Shown piece by piece: positions 26,346 through 35,197 of a stretch of DNA of 64,000 nt. Below the pieces are notes generated by a model. It was not told the DNA's origin and did no database searches. It saw only the letters and a list, made by a program, of their open reading frames with translations. Made by a program: the position numbers and the translations under genes. The DNA is from an uncultured Tateyamaria sp. (GTDB lineage Bacteria > Pseudomonadota > Alphaproteobacteria > Rhodobacterales > Rhodobacteraceae), in contig NZ_CANLAG010000001.1 in the NCBI RefSeq assembly GCF_947488715.1, forward strand, positions 682,001 to 746,000. Direction: 5' to 3'. The number at the start of each line of letters is the position of its first letter. Position 1 is the first letter of the stretch.

Positions 26346-27721
26346 GCCGTCACCGCATGCAGGTTTGTGGCCTGCCCATCGCCTTCGGCCCAAGCACGCC
26401 ACAGCATGTTGCGCGCCGCTTCCATCCGGTAGGCAGCCGAGGCGCGCATGTCGGACAGCGGTTCGAAGTCCTGTTCCAGCGCCGTCATTGCCGATTTCAC
26501 GCGGCTGGCATTCCAAGGCTGGCCCCGCAGTGCGGCTTCGGCTTGTTTGGCGCGTTTGGGGGTGCCGGCCATACCGCCAAAGGCCAGACGCACGTCTGCC
26601 ACTTGTCCATTCTCAACGACGATCCAAAAACAACCACAGACGGCCGATATGTCCTGATCGAACCGTTTTGACAGTTTGTAGCATTTCAACGCATCGGGGA
26701 GCTTGGGCAGTGTAATGGCTTCGACAAATTCGTTTTTGGCCCGGTCTTGTTGTCCGTAGGAGACAAAGAAATCTTTGAGCAGCATTGCACGTGGGCCGTC
26801 TATGGAACGCAGGTGGAGCGTGGCCCCCAAAGCTATGAGCGCGGGTATGCCGTCGCCAATTGGCGAGCCGTTGGCCACATTGCCGCCGATCGTGGCCGCA
26901 TTGCGGACCTGGACAGAGCCATATCGCCTGATCAATTCGGCAAAAGCGGGGTAATGCGGCGCGATGGCTGTTTGCAGATCGGTGAGCGTGGTGGTTGCGC
27001 CAATTCGGATCGTGTTGTCGGTCACCGTGACGCCTGCGAGCTCTGGGATACGGTTCAGGAACGCCGTTTTGCCCAGGTCTCGAAAGTCCTTGGTGACCCA
27101 GAGACCCACATCCGTGGCACCCGCGATCAACGTGCCATCGGGGTTTTGATCCAGCCAATGTGCGAGTGCGTCGGGGGTTGTTGGGGGCTCCGCCCCCGCC
27201 TGCGGCTCCCCCGAGGTATTTTGCGCGAAAGGAAGTGAGGTATCGCGCATGTGGTCAGGCACTGGGGCTGCTTGCGCAGCTTGGGCCGCCCGGATGATCG
27301 GTGCGTAGCCTGTGCAACGGCACAGGTTGCCCGCAAGTTGGGTGTCGTGGTCGGTGGCGCCGTTCAGATGTGCTGCGGCCATGGTGGTGACAAAACCGGG
27401 TGTGCAAAAGCCGCACTGCGAACCGTGGTGTTCGATCATGGCCTGTTGGACAGGGTGCAGGGTGTCGTCGGGCGCGGCAACGCCTTCGACTGTGCGCACG
27501 GCCTTTCCGTGTATTTGGGGGACAAAAAGGATGCACGCATTCAGCGCGCGCACACCATTTGCGTCGGTGATGATGACGGAACAGGCCCCGCAGTCGCCTT
27601 CGTTACATCCCTCTTTGGTGCCCGTGAGGTTGGGGTGCTCTCGGAGCCAATCCAGCAATGTCGTTGTGGGTGACGTTTCTGCCGTGATCTCGCTTCCGTT
27701 CAGAAGAAAGGTCGTACGCAT
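26342..27721 (-). CDS. xdhA: Xanthine dehydrogenase small subunit (2Fe-2S and FAD domains)
   Basis: A 459-residue electron-transfer subunit. The plant-type 2Fe-2S domain uses Cys39, Cys44, Cys47 and Cys63, and the second cluster uses Cys103, Cys106, Cys134 and Cys136 (CGFCTPGF, NLCRCTGYAPI). From about residue 185 an FAD domain follows (GTLIAGATDVGLWVTKDF, then GSVQVRNAATIGGNVANGSPIGD). The linker between them, about residues 163-180, is encoded by a palindromic repeat element whose second copy lies at 62601-62656. ATG 27721 starts at the family N-terminus. It is the first gene of the xdh/importer operon. Confidence 0.93.
   Translation of the reverse strand: MRTTFLLNGSEITAETSPTTTLLDWLREHPNLTGTKEGCNEGDCGACSVIITDANGVRALNACILFVPQIHGKAVRTVEGVAAPDDTLHPVQQAMIEHHGSQCGFCTPGFVTTMAAAHLNGATDHDTQLAGNLCRCTGYAPIIRAAQAAQAAPVPDHMRDTSLPFAQNTSGEPQAGAEPPTTPDALAHWLDQNPDGTLIAGATDVGLWVTKDFRDLGKTAFLNRIPELAGVTVTDNTIRIGATTTLTDLQTAIAPHYPAFAELIRRYGSVQVRNAATIGGNVANGSPIGDGIPALIALGATLHLRSIDGPRAMLLKDFFVSYGQQDRAKNEFVEAITLPKLPDALKCYKLSKRFDQDISAVCGCFWIVVENGQVADVRLAFGGMAGTPKRAKQAEAALRGQPWNASRVKSAMTALEQDFEPLSDMRASAAYRMEAARNMLWRAWAEGDGQATNLHAVTA
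27183..27235. repeat. Palindromic repeat element, copy A, inside xdhA
   Basis: On the plus strand this stretch runs GGGGGC-TCC-GCCCCC, then GCCTGCGGC, then CCCCCGAGGTATTTTGCG and CGAAAGGAAG. Copy B at 62601-62656 has the same order and nearly the same bases. Read on the minus strand in the xdhA frame it encodes the residues LPFAQNTSGEPQAGAEPP without a stop. Confidence 0.8.
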
Positions 27722-27853
27722 GGTGTGTTGTGCCCGCCGCGGTACCAATGCCCCTTCGTTGGCCCTGAAGTCGATGCGGCGTAGACCAGAGGGCAGGCTG
27801 TCAGGCGACAGGTTAGGCGAGGCGGGCAGGCAATGGCAAGGCGAGCGGCTGGT

Positions 27854-28312
27854 TCAGGAAGCCATTTCGTTGGCCAGTGCCGCGAGATTGCTCAAACCGG
27901 CAGTCCATCCGGCCTCGAATTCACCGTCAGCGTCGGGGCCCACAAAGGAGGACACGGCGACGGCGACATCCAATCTTGATCCGTTGTCCACGCCTGTGAC
28001 GCGGTATGTCACAAGTGTGGTGGCGATGGTGTCATCACCAACGTGCACCGTTTCGGTAAAGGCGGCGTCATGCGGCGCGTCGATCCGGTACCAGCGGGTA
28101 TCCACCGTGAATTCAGGGGCGTCGGCAGGACCACAGCGGTGGCGGTCAGAACCGCCCACCCTAAGATCCGAAGCCTCGACCGTGAGAACCGTGCCTTCGC
28201 TCGGTGCGCCCCAGCGTTCACGCATGCTGGCGTCGGTCAACAGGTGCCACAGGCGCTCAGGTGTCAGAGGCAACGTGCGTGTCATTTCAAAATGGCCGGT
28301 GTCTGTGGTCAT
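27854..28312 (-). CDS. SRPBCC/AHSA1-family protein
   Basis: A 152-residue protein of the Aha1-like SRPBCC group. It shows EMTRTLPLTPERLWHLLTDASMRERWGAP at the N-terminus and the C-terminal EFEAGWTAGLSNLAALANEMA, with the usual tryptophan near the end. The fold binds small hydrophobic ligands. It follows an ArsR regulator gene with a 4-base ATGA overlap, a pairing seen in many bacteria, so it is probably the target of that regulator. The 132 bases between it and xdhA hold nothing I can support beyond the xdh promoter. Confidence 0.87.
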   Translation of the reverse strand: MTTDTGHFEMTRTLPLTPERLWHLLTDASMRERWGAPSEGTVLTVEASDLRVGGSDRHRCGPADAPEFTVDTRWYRIDAPHDAAFTETVHVGDDTIATTLVTYRVTGVDNGSRLDVAVAVSSFVGPDADGEFEAGWTAGLSNLAALANEMAS

Positions 28313-28638
28313 GTTCTGGTCCTTTCCATGTGTTCGGCAAGATATGCGAGGCGGTCCATGCGCCGTTCCCACATCGACCTGTGTGCGTCGAACCAACCGG
28401 CAGCCTGCGCCAAGGCATCGGGCTGCATTTCCACCGTGCGGACGCGCCCGACCTTGGTGCTGGTGACCAGGCCGCTGCGTTGCAGCACCTTGAGGTGGCG
28501 CAGAAATGTCGGCAGTGCCATGTCGTGTTCGGCGTGCAAGACGCCGACCGCGGCCGGCCCGTCCAGAAGCCGTTCGACAACGGCGCGGCGGGTCGGATCG
28601 GCAAGTGCCGCAAAGAACTGGTCCAGTTGGTTAGCCAT
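28309..28638 (-). CDS. ArsR-family winged-helix transcriptional regulator
   Basis: A 109-residue regulator. It opens MANQLDQFFAALADPTRRAVVERLLDGPAAV and has the recognition helix around MALPTFLRHLKVLQRSGLVTSTKVGRVRTVEM. The cysteines of metal-sensing ArsR proteins are missing, so another signal is likely. The 3' end overlaps the SRPBCC gene. A TTAGC/GCTAA inverted repeat overlaps its start codon, which suggests self-repression. It is divergent from dnaE. Confidence 0.9.
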   Translation of the reverse strand: MANQLDQFFAALADPTRRAVVERLLDGPAAVGVLHAEHDMALPTFLRHLKVLQRSGLVTSTKVGRVRTVEMQPDALAQAAGWFDAHRSMWERRMDRLAYLAEHMERTRT

Positions 28639-28694
28639 ATTGCTAACTAATGTGATTTCATGATTCGCGTCAAGATAGTTAGCCGAATAGCTTT
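28630..28694. promoter_or_regulatory. Two candidate ArsR operator sites
   Basis: TTAGC-CATATT-GCTAA at 28631-28646 is a 5-base inverted repeat that covers the arsR start codon. A related sequence, TTAGC-CGAATA-GCTTT, lies at 28679-28694 with the same spacing and an imperfect right arm. Both sit in the arsR/dnaE divergent region. Confidence 0.45.
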
Positions 28695-28760
28695 CTATTG
28701 TTCTGGGGATAACAGCTTGTGGGGCTTTTCGCGCGGGCCGCCACGACATATCGTGGCCCT

Positions 28761-31700
28761 ATGACTGATGCTCCCCGATTCATTCACCTGCGCACCCATT
28801 CCGAATACTCCCTTCTCGAAGGGGCCATGCGGCTGAAAAAGCTGCCGGACCTGGTGCGCGGTGCGGATATGCCCGCGATTGCGCTGACGGACACCAACAA
28901 CATGTTTGCGGCGCTTGAATTCTCCGTCGGCATGGCCGGGGCGGGTGTACAGCCCATCATCGGGTGTCAGGTGGATCTGCAATATGTCACGCCCCGTCCG
29001 GGGGAGCGGCCACGCGATCCCGCGCCACTGGTTCTGCTCGCCCAAAGTGAGGCGGGTTACGAAAACCTGATGAAGTTGAACTCGTGCCTGTATCTGCGCG
29101 ATGGATCGGAACTGCCGCATGTCACGGTGGACGATTTGGCGACCTATGCGCATGACCTGATCTGTTTGACGGGCGGTCCGGACGGACCGGTTGGCATGTT
29201 GTTGCAGGCAGGCCAACGCCCGGCGGCAGAGACTTTGATGACCCGGTTGGCCGAAATCTACGCTGATCGTTTGTATATCGAGCTACAGCGACATCCAGGT
29301 GATGGCGGTGCCCCCGAAGCAGAGCGTCAGACCGAGCGCCCGTTCGTCGAGATGGCCTATGCAATGGACATCCCGCTTGTTGCGACAAATGACGTCTATT
29401 TCCCCAAGCCGGATATGTACGAATCCCATGACGCGCTGATCTGCATCGCCGAAGGCGCATATGTCGACCAGCAGGAACCGCGCCGACGGCTGACGGCACA
29501 GCACTATTTCAAAAGCCAGGCCGAGATGGTCACCCTGTTCGCGGACCTGCCCGAAGCGATCCAGAATACCGTAGAGATCGCGCAACGCTGTGCGTTCATG
29601 GCTTATCGCCGCGATCCGATCCTGCCCAAATTTGCCGATGACGAGGTTGAGGAGCTGCGCCGCCAGGCGAACGCAGGATTGCAAGACCGCCTCAAAGTGA
29701 TCCCGCATGCGACTTCGGTCGAGGAATACCAAAAGCGGCTGGATTTCGAGTTGGACATCATCGAGGGGATGGGGTTCCCCGGCTATTTCCTGATCGTTGC
29801 CGACTTTATCAAATGGGCCAAGGAAAAGGGGATACCTGTTGGGCCGGGTCGTGGATCGGGTGCGGGTTCTCTGGTCGCCTATGCGCTGACCGTCACCGAC
29901 CTCGATCCGCTGCGCTATGCGTTGCTGTTTGAACGGTTTCTAAACCCGGAGCGGGTCAGCATGCCTGACTTTGACATCGACTTTTGCATGGACCGGCGCG
30001 AGGAAGTGATCCGCTACGTGCAGGAAAAGTACGGGCGCGACAAAGTCGGGCAGATCATCACATTTGGTGCGTTGCTGTCCAAGGCTGCGGTGCGAGACAT
30101 CGGGCGCGTGTTGCAGATGCCCTATGGACAGGTGGACCGGCTGTCGAAACTGATCCCGGTCGAAGGCGTAAAGCCCGTCAGTATTGAAAAGGCGTTGGCG
30201 GACGAGCCGCGCCTGCGGGAAGAAGCGCGCAGCGAAGAGGTCGTGGACCGGTTGTTGACCTACGGCCAGCAGGTCGAAGGTTTGCTGCGGAACGCATCCA
30301 CACACGCGGCGGGTGTGGTGATCGGGGATCGACCTCTTGACGCGCTTGTCCCGCTTTATCAGGACCCGCGGTCGGACATGCCCGCAACCCAGTTCAACAT
30401 GAAATGGGTGGAACAGGCGGGGCTGGTCAAGTTTGACTTTCTGGGCCTGAAAACCCTGACCGTCATTCAAAATGCGGTAGATCAGATCCTTGCCTCTGGC
30501 CGCCCGTTGCATGTGGCTGCAGATGGAACCGAACTTTACGTGCCCGCCGATGGCATGGAAAACGACATTGGTGGCATCCCGCTCGATGACGAGGCGAGCT
30601 ACAAGCTCTACTCTGCCGCCAAGACTGTCGCCGTGTTCCAGGTGGAAAGCTCTGGCATGATGGACGCGCTCAAGCGTATGAAGCCCACCTGCATCGAAGA
30701 CATTGTGGCCCTTGTTGCGCTCTATCGTCCTGGTCCGATGGAAAACATCCCGAAATACTGTGAGGTCAAAAACGGGCTGAGCGAGCGTGACATGCTGCAC
30801 CCGACCGTCGATCACATCCTCGACGAGACGCAGGGCATCATCGTTTATCAGGAACAGGTGATGCAGATCGCGCAGGAAATGGCAGGCTACAGCCTTGGCG
30901 GTGCTGACCTGTTGCGCCGCGCGATGGGTAAAAAGATCCAAGAGGCGATGGACGCCGAACGCCCGAAATTCCTCAAAGGGTCCGCAGAGAATGGCGTCGA
31001 CAAGGAAAAGGCGACCGAGGTCTGGAACCTGCTCGACAAGTTCGCCAACTACGGTTTCAACAAATCGCACGCTGCCGCCTATGCGGTGGTCAGCTATCAG
31101 ACGGCCTGGCTCAAGGCGAACCATCCGGTCGAATTCATGGCCGGGGTGATGAACTGCGATATCCATCTCACCGACAAGCTGGGCGTTTACTTCGAAGAAG
31201 TGCGCAAGGCGCTTGACCTGCCTTGGGTGCCGCCATGTGTGAACCGCAGCGATGCGACGTTCAAAGTGGTGGATCAGGCGCTTGTCTACGCGCTGGGCGC
31301 GCTCAAGAATGTAGGCGTCGAGGCGATGAAACTGGTGGTCGAGGGGCGTGGCGACAAACCCTTTGCGACGCTCTTTGACTTTGCCCGCCGCGTCGACCTG
31401 AAACGAGTGGGCAAACGCCCGCTTGAAATGCTGGCCCGCGCGGGCGCGTTTGATCAACTTGATCCCAACCGCCGCCGCGTCTTCGACGCACTCGACAATC
31501 TCAGTGCCTATTCCGCCGCGATCTTTGATCAAAAGGCCAGTAATCAGGTCTCGCTCTTTGGTGAGGCGGGAGATGATCTTCCGGAACCCCGCATGATGCC
31601 TGTGGATGATTGGCTTCCGGCGGAACGGCTGGGCGAGGAACACAAGGCCGTTGGGTTTTACCTCTCTGGTCATCCGCTCGATGACTATATGGGCCCGCTC

Positions 31701-32261
31701 AAGCGCAAGGGTGTCATCACACTCGACGAAGTCACGGCCAAGGCCGAAGGCCAGCCGCTGGTCGCAAAATTGGCAGGCGTCGTGTCGGGTCTGCAAATCC
31801 GCAAATCTGCGCGCGGCAACCGGTTTGCCTTCTGCCAGATGTCGGACACCACGGGCGCATATGAGGTCACGCTGTTCTCCGAAAGCCTCGAAAAGGCCCA
31901 AGACAGCCTGGTGACCGGGGCCAAGGTCATCGTCACGGTCGAGGCCACGATGGAAAGCGATCAACTGAAACTCTTGGGCCGCTCTGTGGCCCCGATTGAC
32001 ACGGTGGTCGCGGACGTGGGCGGCATGGGCCTGCGCATCTTTGTCGATGCGCCAACGGCTCTGGCATCTGTCGCGACGGTGTTGGACGGTGCGGCACAAG
32101 CGGCCAAAGGCGCGGGGCGTGGCCCCATCACCGTCTGTCTGATGGACGACAGCCTGCCCGGCGAGGTTGAGATGGATCTGGGCGCGGAATTTCCAGTCAC
32201 GCCACAGATCAAGGGGGCGATCAAGTCCTTGACCGGTGTGCTGGACGTTCAGGACATGTGA
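28761..32261 (+). CDS. dnaE: DNA polymerase III alpha subunit
   Basis: A 1166-residue replicative polymerase. It begins with the PHP domain (PRFIHLRTHSEYSLLEGAMRLK). The catalytic aspartates of the C-family polymerase lie in MPDFDIDFCMDRREEVI near residue 400. The fingers region with ANYGFNKSHAAAYAVVSYQTAWLK is near 760, and an OB-fold near 1010 has LAGVVSGLQIRKSARGNRFAFCQ. ATG 28761 matches the family start, but no clear ribosome-binding site precedes it; a 6-pair hairpin (28741-28756) ends 4 bases upstream. A GTG at 28719 behind GGGGA would add 14 residues. Confidence 0.96.
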   Translation: MTDAPRFIHLRTHSEYSLLEGAMRLKKLPDLVRGADMPAIALTDTNNMFAALEFSVGMAGAGVQPIIGCQVDLQYVTPRPGERPRDPAPLVLLAQSEAGYENLMKLNSCLYLRDGSELPHVTVDDLATYAHDLICLTGGPDGPVGMLLQAGQRPAAETLMTRLAEIYADRLYIELQRHPGDGGAPEAERQTERPFVEMAYAMDIPLVATNDVYFPKPDMYESHDALICIAEGAYVDQQEPRRRLTAQHYFKSQAEMVTLFADLPEAIQNTVEIAQRCAFMAYRRDPILPKFADDEVEELRRQANAGLQDRLKVIPHATSVEEYQKRLDFELDIIEGMGFPGYFLIVADFIKWAKEKGIPVGPGRGSGAGSLVAYALTVTDLDPLRYALLFERFLNPERVSMPDFDIDFCMDRREEVIRYVQEKYGRDKVGQIITFGALLSKAAVRDIGRVLQMPYGQVDRLSKLIPVEGVKPVSIEKALADEPRLREEARSEEVVDRLLTYGQQVEGLLRNASTHAAGVVIGDRPLDALVPLYQDPRSDMPATQFNMKWVEQAGLVKFDFLGLKTLTVIQNAVDQILASGRPLHVAADGTELYVPADGMENDIGGIPLDDEASYKLYSAAKTVAVFQVESSGMMDALKRMKPTCIEDIVALVALYRPGPMENIPKYCEVKNGLSERDMLHPTVDHILDETQGIIVYQEQVMQIAQEMAGYSLGGADLLRRAMGKKIQEAMDAERPKFLKGSAENGVDKEKATEVWNLLDKFANYGFNKSHAAAYAVVSYQTAWLKANHPVEFMAGVMNCDIHLTDKLGVYFEEVRKALDLPWVPPCVNRSDATFKVVDQALVYALGALKNVGVEAMKLVVEGRGDKPFATLFDFARRVDLKRVGKRPLEMLARAGAFDQLDPNRRRVFDALDNLSAYSAAIFDQKASNQVSLFGEAGDDLPEPRMMPVDDWLPAERLGEEHKAVGFYLSGHPLDDYMGPLKRKGVITLDEVTAKAEGQPLVAKLAGVVSGLQIRKSARGNRFAFCQMSDTTGAYEVTLFSESLEKAQDSLVTGAKVIVTVEATMESDQLKLLGRSVAPIDTVVADVGGMGLRIFVDAPTALASVATVLDGAAQAAKGAGRGPITVCLMDDSLPGEVEMDLGAEFPVTPQIKGAIKSLTGVLDVQDM

Positions 32262-32333
32262 CGCCCCGGACGGTCCCGTCTCTGGACGCAGGGCCCCGGA
32301 CAGGCTAGGTCAGTGGCCGGGAGGAGCGTTGCC

Positions 32334-33392
32334 ATGAAATCCATGACTTGGATCGTCGTGCCATTGTGTCTGGCACTGGGTGCTTGCGGTGATCCGCTGC
32401 GCGACGTGGAACGTGTCTCTGATGGTTTGACGGAATTGCCAGATGACAGCGGCAGCGCCGCATTACCCTCCGACGAAGAGCTGGCCCGCGAAGGCAGCGT
32501 TCTGTCCGGACTTTTTGGCCCCCGTACACCAAGCCCCGATGAACATACCGCAGTGGCGTCCACGGATGTTGCGCCTGACGCATCCATCGAAAACCAGGCT
32601 GCTGACGCCCCCGCCGACGCGCAGCTGAGCGCGGATGTGCCCGAGGGTGTTGAGACGCCCGAACACCCGACGGGTCGGGGCGTGTTGGGATGGTTGCGCC
32701 GTGCCGCAGCCGCGGAAGACACGCCAGAGACGGAAACCGAGACCGCCGAAACGGTCACTGAAAGCCCGTCTGAAGAGGAAGAGGTTATTGAAGTTGCAGT
32801 GGCCGCACCCATTGAGGACACGCCGGACCTTGTTGAGCCGGAAAAACGCGCGCGCCTCTTTGGCGGTCTGCGCGCGACACCAGCGCGCCGGACCGGACCG
32901 GATGCGCGCGACGTGCCCAAAGGAACCGTGCTGCCGTTTGGTGAAATTGCGCGGGTATGTGACGCACGCACCCGCGAGCTTGGCACACTTGTGGATCGTG
33001 CCGCCCGCAAGGGACCGGGATATTACCTATATGACAGCGCACCCGACAGCGCAGGCCCGCGCACGTTCTACATCACGGGCTTCGCTGACAATTGCCCCCG
33101 CCAGTTCACGGCATCGCTCGCCATTTTTGGCGCGCCAGAGTTCCACGAACAACTGCGCTACGGACTGCCGGCAGAGGAATACCCCTATTCGACCACCGAC
33201 AAAGCCTATGAAAAGCTGAAGTCGCGGATCTGCCATGTGGGACGGAATACACCGTGCGGCGGTCGCATCTCACGGTTGGAAAAAACTACCGTATTTGTGA
33301 GCGTCTACGAGAACTTTGGCGAAAACGCGCGCTGGTCGGACATGCTGCTGCATGATGGCACAGTCTTGGCGGCTGCACTCAAAACGCCCTGA
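32334..33392 (+). CDS. Predicted lipoprotein of unknown function
   Basis: A 352-residue protein with a lipobox in LCLALGAC (Cys18). A long acidic, Glu/Thr/Ala-rich and probably disordered stretch follows (about residues 25-175, including ETETETAETVTESPSEEEEV). A compact C-terminal domain of about 150 residues has paired cysteines (ARVCDART, DNCPRQ, RICHVGRNTPCGGRI). It is found next to dnaE and slyX here. GGGAGG lies ahead of ATG 32334. I cannot assign a function; the C-terminal domain is probably periplasmic. Confidence 0.75.
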   Translation: MKSMTWIVVPLCLALGACGDPLRDVERVSDGLTELPDDSGSAALPSDEELAREGSVLSGLFGPRTPSPDEHTAVASTDVAPDASIENQAADAPADAQLSADVPEGVETPEHPTGRGVLGWLRRAAAAEDTPETETETAETVTESPSEEEEVIEVAVAAPIEDTPDLVEPEKRARLFGGLRATPARRTGPDARDVPKGTVLPFGEIARVCDARTRELGTLVDRAARKGPGYYLYDSAPDSAGPRTFYITGFADNCPRQFTASLAIFGAPEFHEQLRYGLPAEEYPYSTTDKAYEKLKSRICHVGRNTPCGGRISRLEKTTVFVSVYENFGENARWSDMLLHDGTVLAAALKTP

Positions 33393-33408
33393 TACACGTC
33401 TGACCCGG

Positions 33409-33618
33409 TTAGTAATGTGGGGGGCGTTCGTCACCAACCACAACACCGCCGCCGCCCTGTGCCTCACGCTCGGCCTCGCGTTCCATCAGCAATTGCGCCC
33501 GCCGCGTCAGCAGCGAAATCTCGCGTTCCTGACGGGCTACGACGTCTGACAGGTCCTCGACGGCGCGGGTCAAATGGGCGATCTGCTCTTCGAGCGCGTT
33601 GATACGTGTGTCGGTCAT
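33409..33618 (-). CDS. slyX: SlyX family protein
   Basis: A 69-residue protein that is almost entirely an amphipathic coiled coil ([29 protein letters not shown]). It ends in the SlyX-type glycine-rich tail GDERPPHY. The function of SlyX is unknown. ATG 33618 is chosen as start; ATG 33627 would add three residues. It converges on the lipoprotein gene with a 16-base gap and is divergent from hisS. Confidence 0.85.
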   Translation of the reverse strand: MTDTRINALEEQIAHLTRAVEDLSDVVARQEREISLLTRRAQLLMEREAEREAQGGGGVVVGDERPPHY

Positions 33619-33721
33619 GTCCTCCATGTGGGCCAATCCGCGCCTGCGCGCAAGCAACCCTTGCCTTGCCCCGTCACCGCGCCTGCGATATTGCGCGCCC
33701 GAACCCAATCGGAGTGGCACC

Positions 33722-35197
33722 ATGGCCAAGCCCAAGAAGACCCCCCGCCCCAAGGCACAAACGCCCAAGGGGTTCCGCGACTATTTCGGCACGGATGTCA
33801 CCGACCGCGCCGATATGCTCAGCAAGATCGCCGGGGTTTACCATCGCTACGGCTTTGACGCATTGGAAAGCAGTGCCGTCGAAACGGTCGAGGCGCTGGG
33901 CAAGTTCCTGCCTGACGTCGACCGCCCGAACGAGGGTGTGTTCGCCTGGCAAGAAGAGGACGGCGATTGGCTGGCTCTGCGATACGACATGACGGCGCCC
34001 TTGGCCCGCGTCTACGCACAGCACCGCAATGACCTGCCAAACCCTTACCGGCGCTATACGATGGGGCCAGTCTGGCGCAATGAAAAGCCGGGGCCGGGTC
34101 GGTTCCGCCAGTTTTATCAATGCGATGCGGATACGGTTGGCACAGCCTCAATGGCCGCAGATGCCGAGATATGCGCGATGCTGTCCGACACATTGGAGGC
34201 CGTGGGCATCCAGCGCGGCGACTACGTGATCCGCATCAACAACCGCAAGGTGTTGAACGGGGTGATGGAAGTTGCGGGTCTTGCCGGTGACGACAAAGAG
34301 GCCGAACGCGGCATCGTCCTGCGCGCCATCGACAAGTTGGACCGCCTGGGGCAAGACGGTGTGCGCGCCCTACTGAGCGAGGGACGCAAGGACGAAAGCG
34401 GCGACTTCACCAAAGGTGCGGGACTGTCGGAAGCCGACGCCGATGTCGTTATGGGTTTCATGGATGCGCAACGCGCAACTGGACCTGAGACTGTGGCTCG
34501 GCTGCGTGAGTTGGTGGATGGGTCTGACATTGGCACCAAAGGTGTTGCCGAACTCGAAGAGATCGCCGCCCTTTTGGATGCGCTCGGCTATGGCCCCGAC
34601 CGCATCATCATCGACCCCTCGGTCGTGCGCGGCCTCGGCTACTACACCGGCCCGGTCTACGAGGCCGAACTCACCTTCGACGTCCAGAACGAAAAGGGCC
34701 AGACGGTCCAATTCGGCTCGGTCGCGGGTGGGGGGCGCTATGACGATCTGGTCAAGCGCTTCACCGGTCAGGAGGTCCCGGCGACGGGCGTCTCTATCGG
34801 TGTTGACCGTCTGCTCGCTGCCCTGCGCGCAACCAACCGTATCGGCACGACCGAACAGGGGCCTGTCGTCGTCACTGTGATGGACCGGGACCGCATGGCC
34901 GACTATCAGGCCATGGTCGCCGAACTGCGCAGCGCGGGCATCCGGGCCGAAGTGTACCTTGGCAATCCCAAGAACTTTGGCAATCAGCTCAAATACGCGG
35001 ACAAGAGGGGCAGCCCCATCGCCATCATCGAAGGCGGCGACGAAAACGAACGCGGCGTGGTGCAGATCAAGGACTTGATCCTGGGTGCAAAAATTGCGGA
35101 AACAGCGACCCATGAAGAATGGAAAGACCGCCCAAGCCAGTTCGAAGTGCCGCGCGATCAGATGCTCGCCAAGGTCAAAGAGATCCTGAACCAATGA
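33722..35197 (+). CDS. hisS: Histidine--tRNA ligase
   Basis: A 491-residue class II aminoacyl-tRNA synthetase. Motif 2 is visible in [27 protein letters not shown], the histidine-specific signature in [17 protein letters not shown], and motif 3 in [22 protein letters not shown]. The C-terminal anticodon-binding domain includes [30 protein letters not shown] 33722 matches the family start after a lysine/proline-rich extension. Its TGA overlaps the hisZ ATG. Confidence 0.95.
   Translation: MAKPKKTPRPKAQTPKGFRDYFGTDVTDRADMLSKIAGVYHRYGFDALESSAVETVEALGKFLPDVDRPNEGVFAWQEEDGDWLALRYDMTAPLARVYAQHRNDLPNPYRRYTMGPVWRNEKPGPGRFRQFYQCDADTVGTASMAADAEICAMLSDTLEAVGIQRGDYVIRINNRKVLNGVMEVAGLAGDDKEAERGIVLRAIDKLDRLGQDGVRALLSEGRKDESGDFTKGAGLSEADADVVMGFMDAQRATGPETVARLRELVDGSDIGTKGVAELEEIAALLDALGYGPDRIIIDPSVVRGLGYYTGPVYEAELTFDVQNEKGQTVQFGSVAGGGRYDDLVKRFTGQEVPATGVSIGVDRLLAALRATNRIGTTEQGPVVVTVMDRDRMADYQAMVAELRSAGIRAEVYLGNPKNFGNQLKYADKRGSPIAIIEGGDENERGVVQIKDLILGAKIAETATHEEWKDRPSQFEVPRDQMLAKVKEILNQ

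Noticed and set aside
29940-32099. A long open frame of about 720 codons on the strand opposite dnaE
   Set aside because: It lies wholly within the strongly conserved dnaE gene, has no family resemblance, and reflects the high GC content that keeps antisense frames open.
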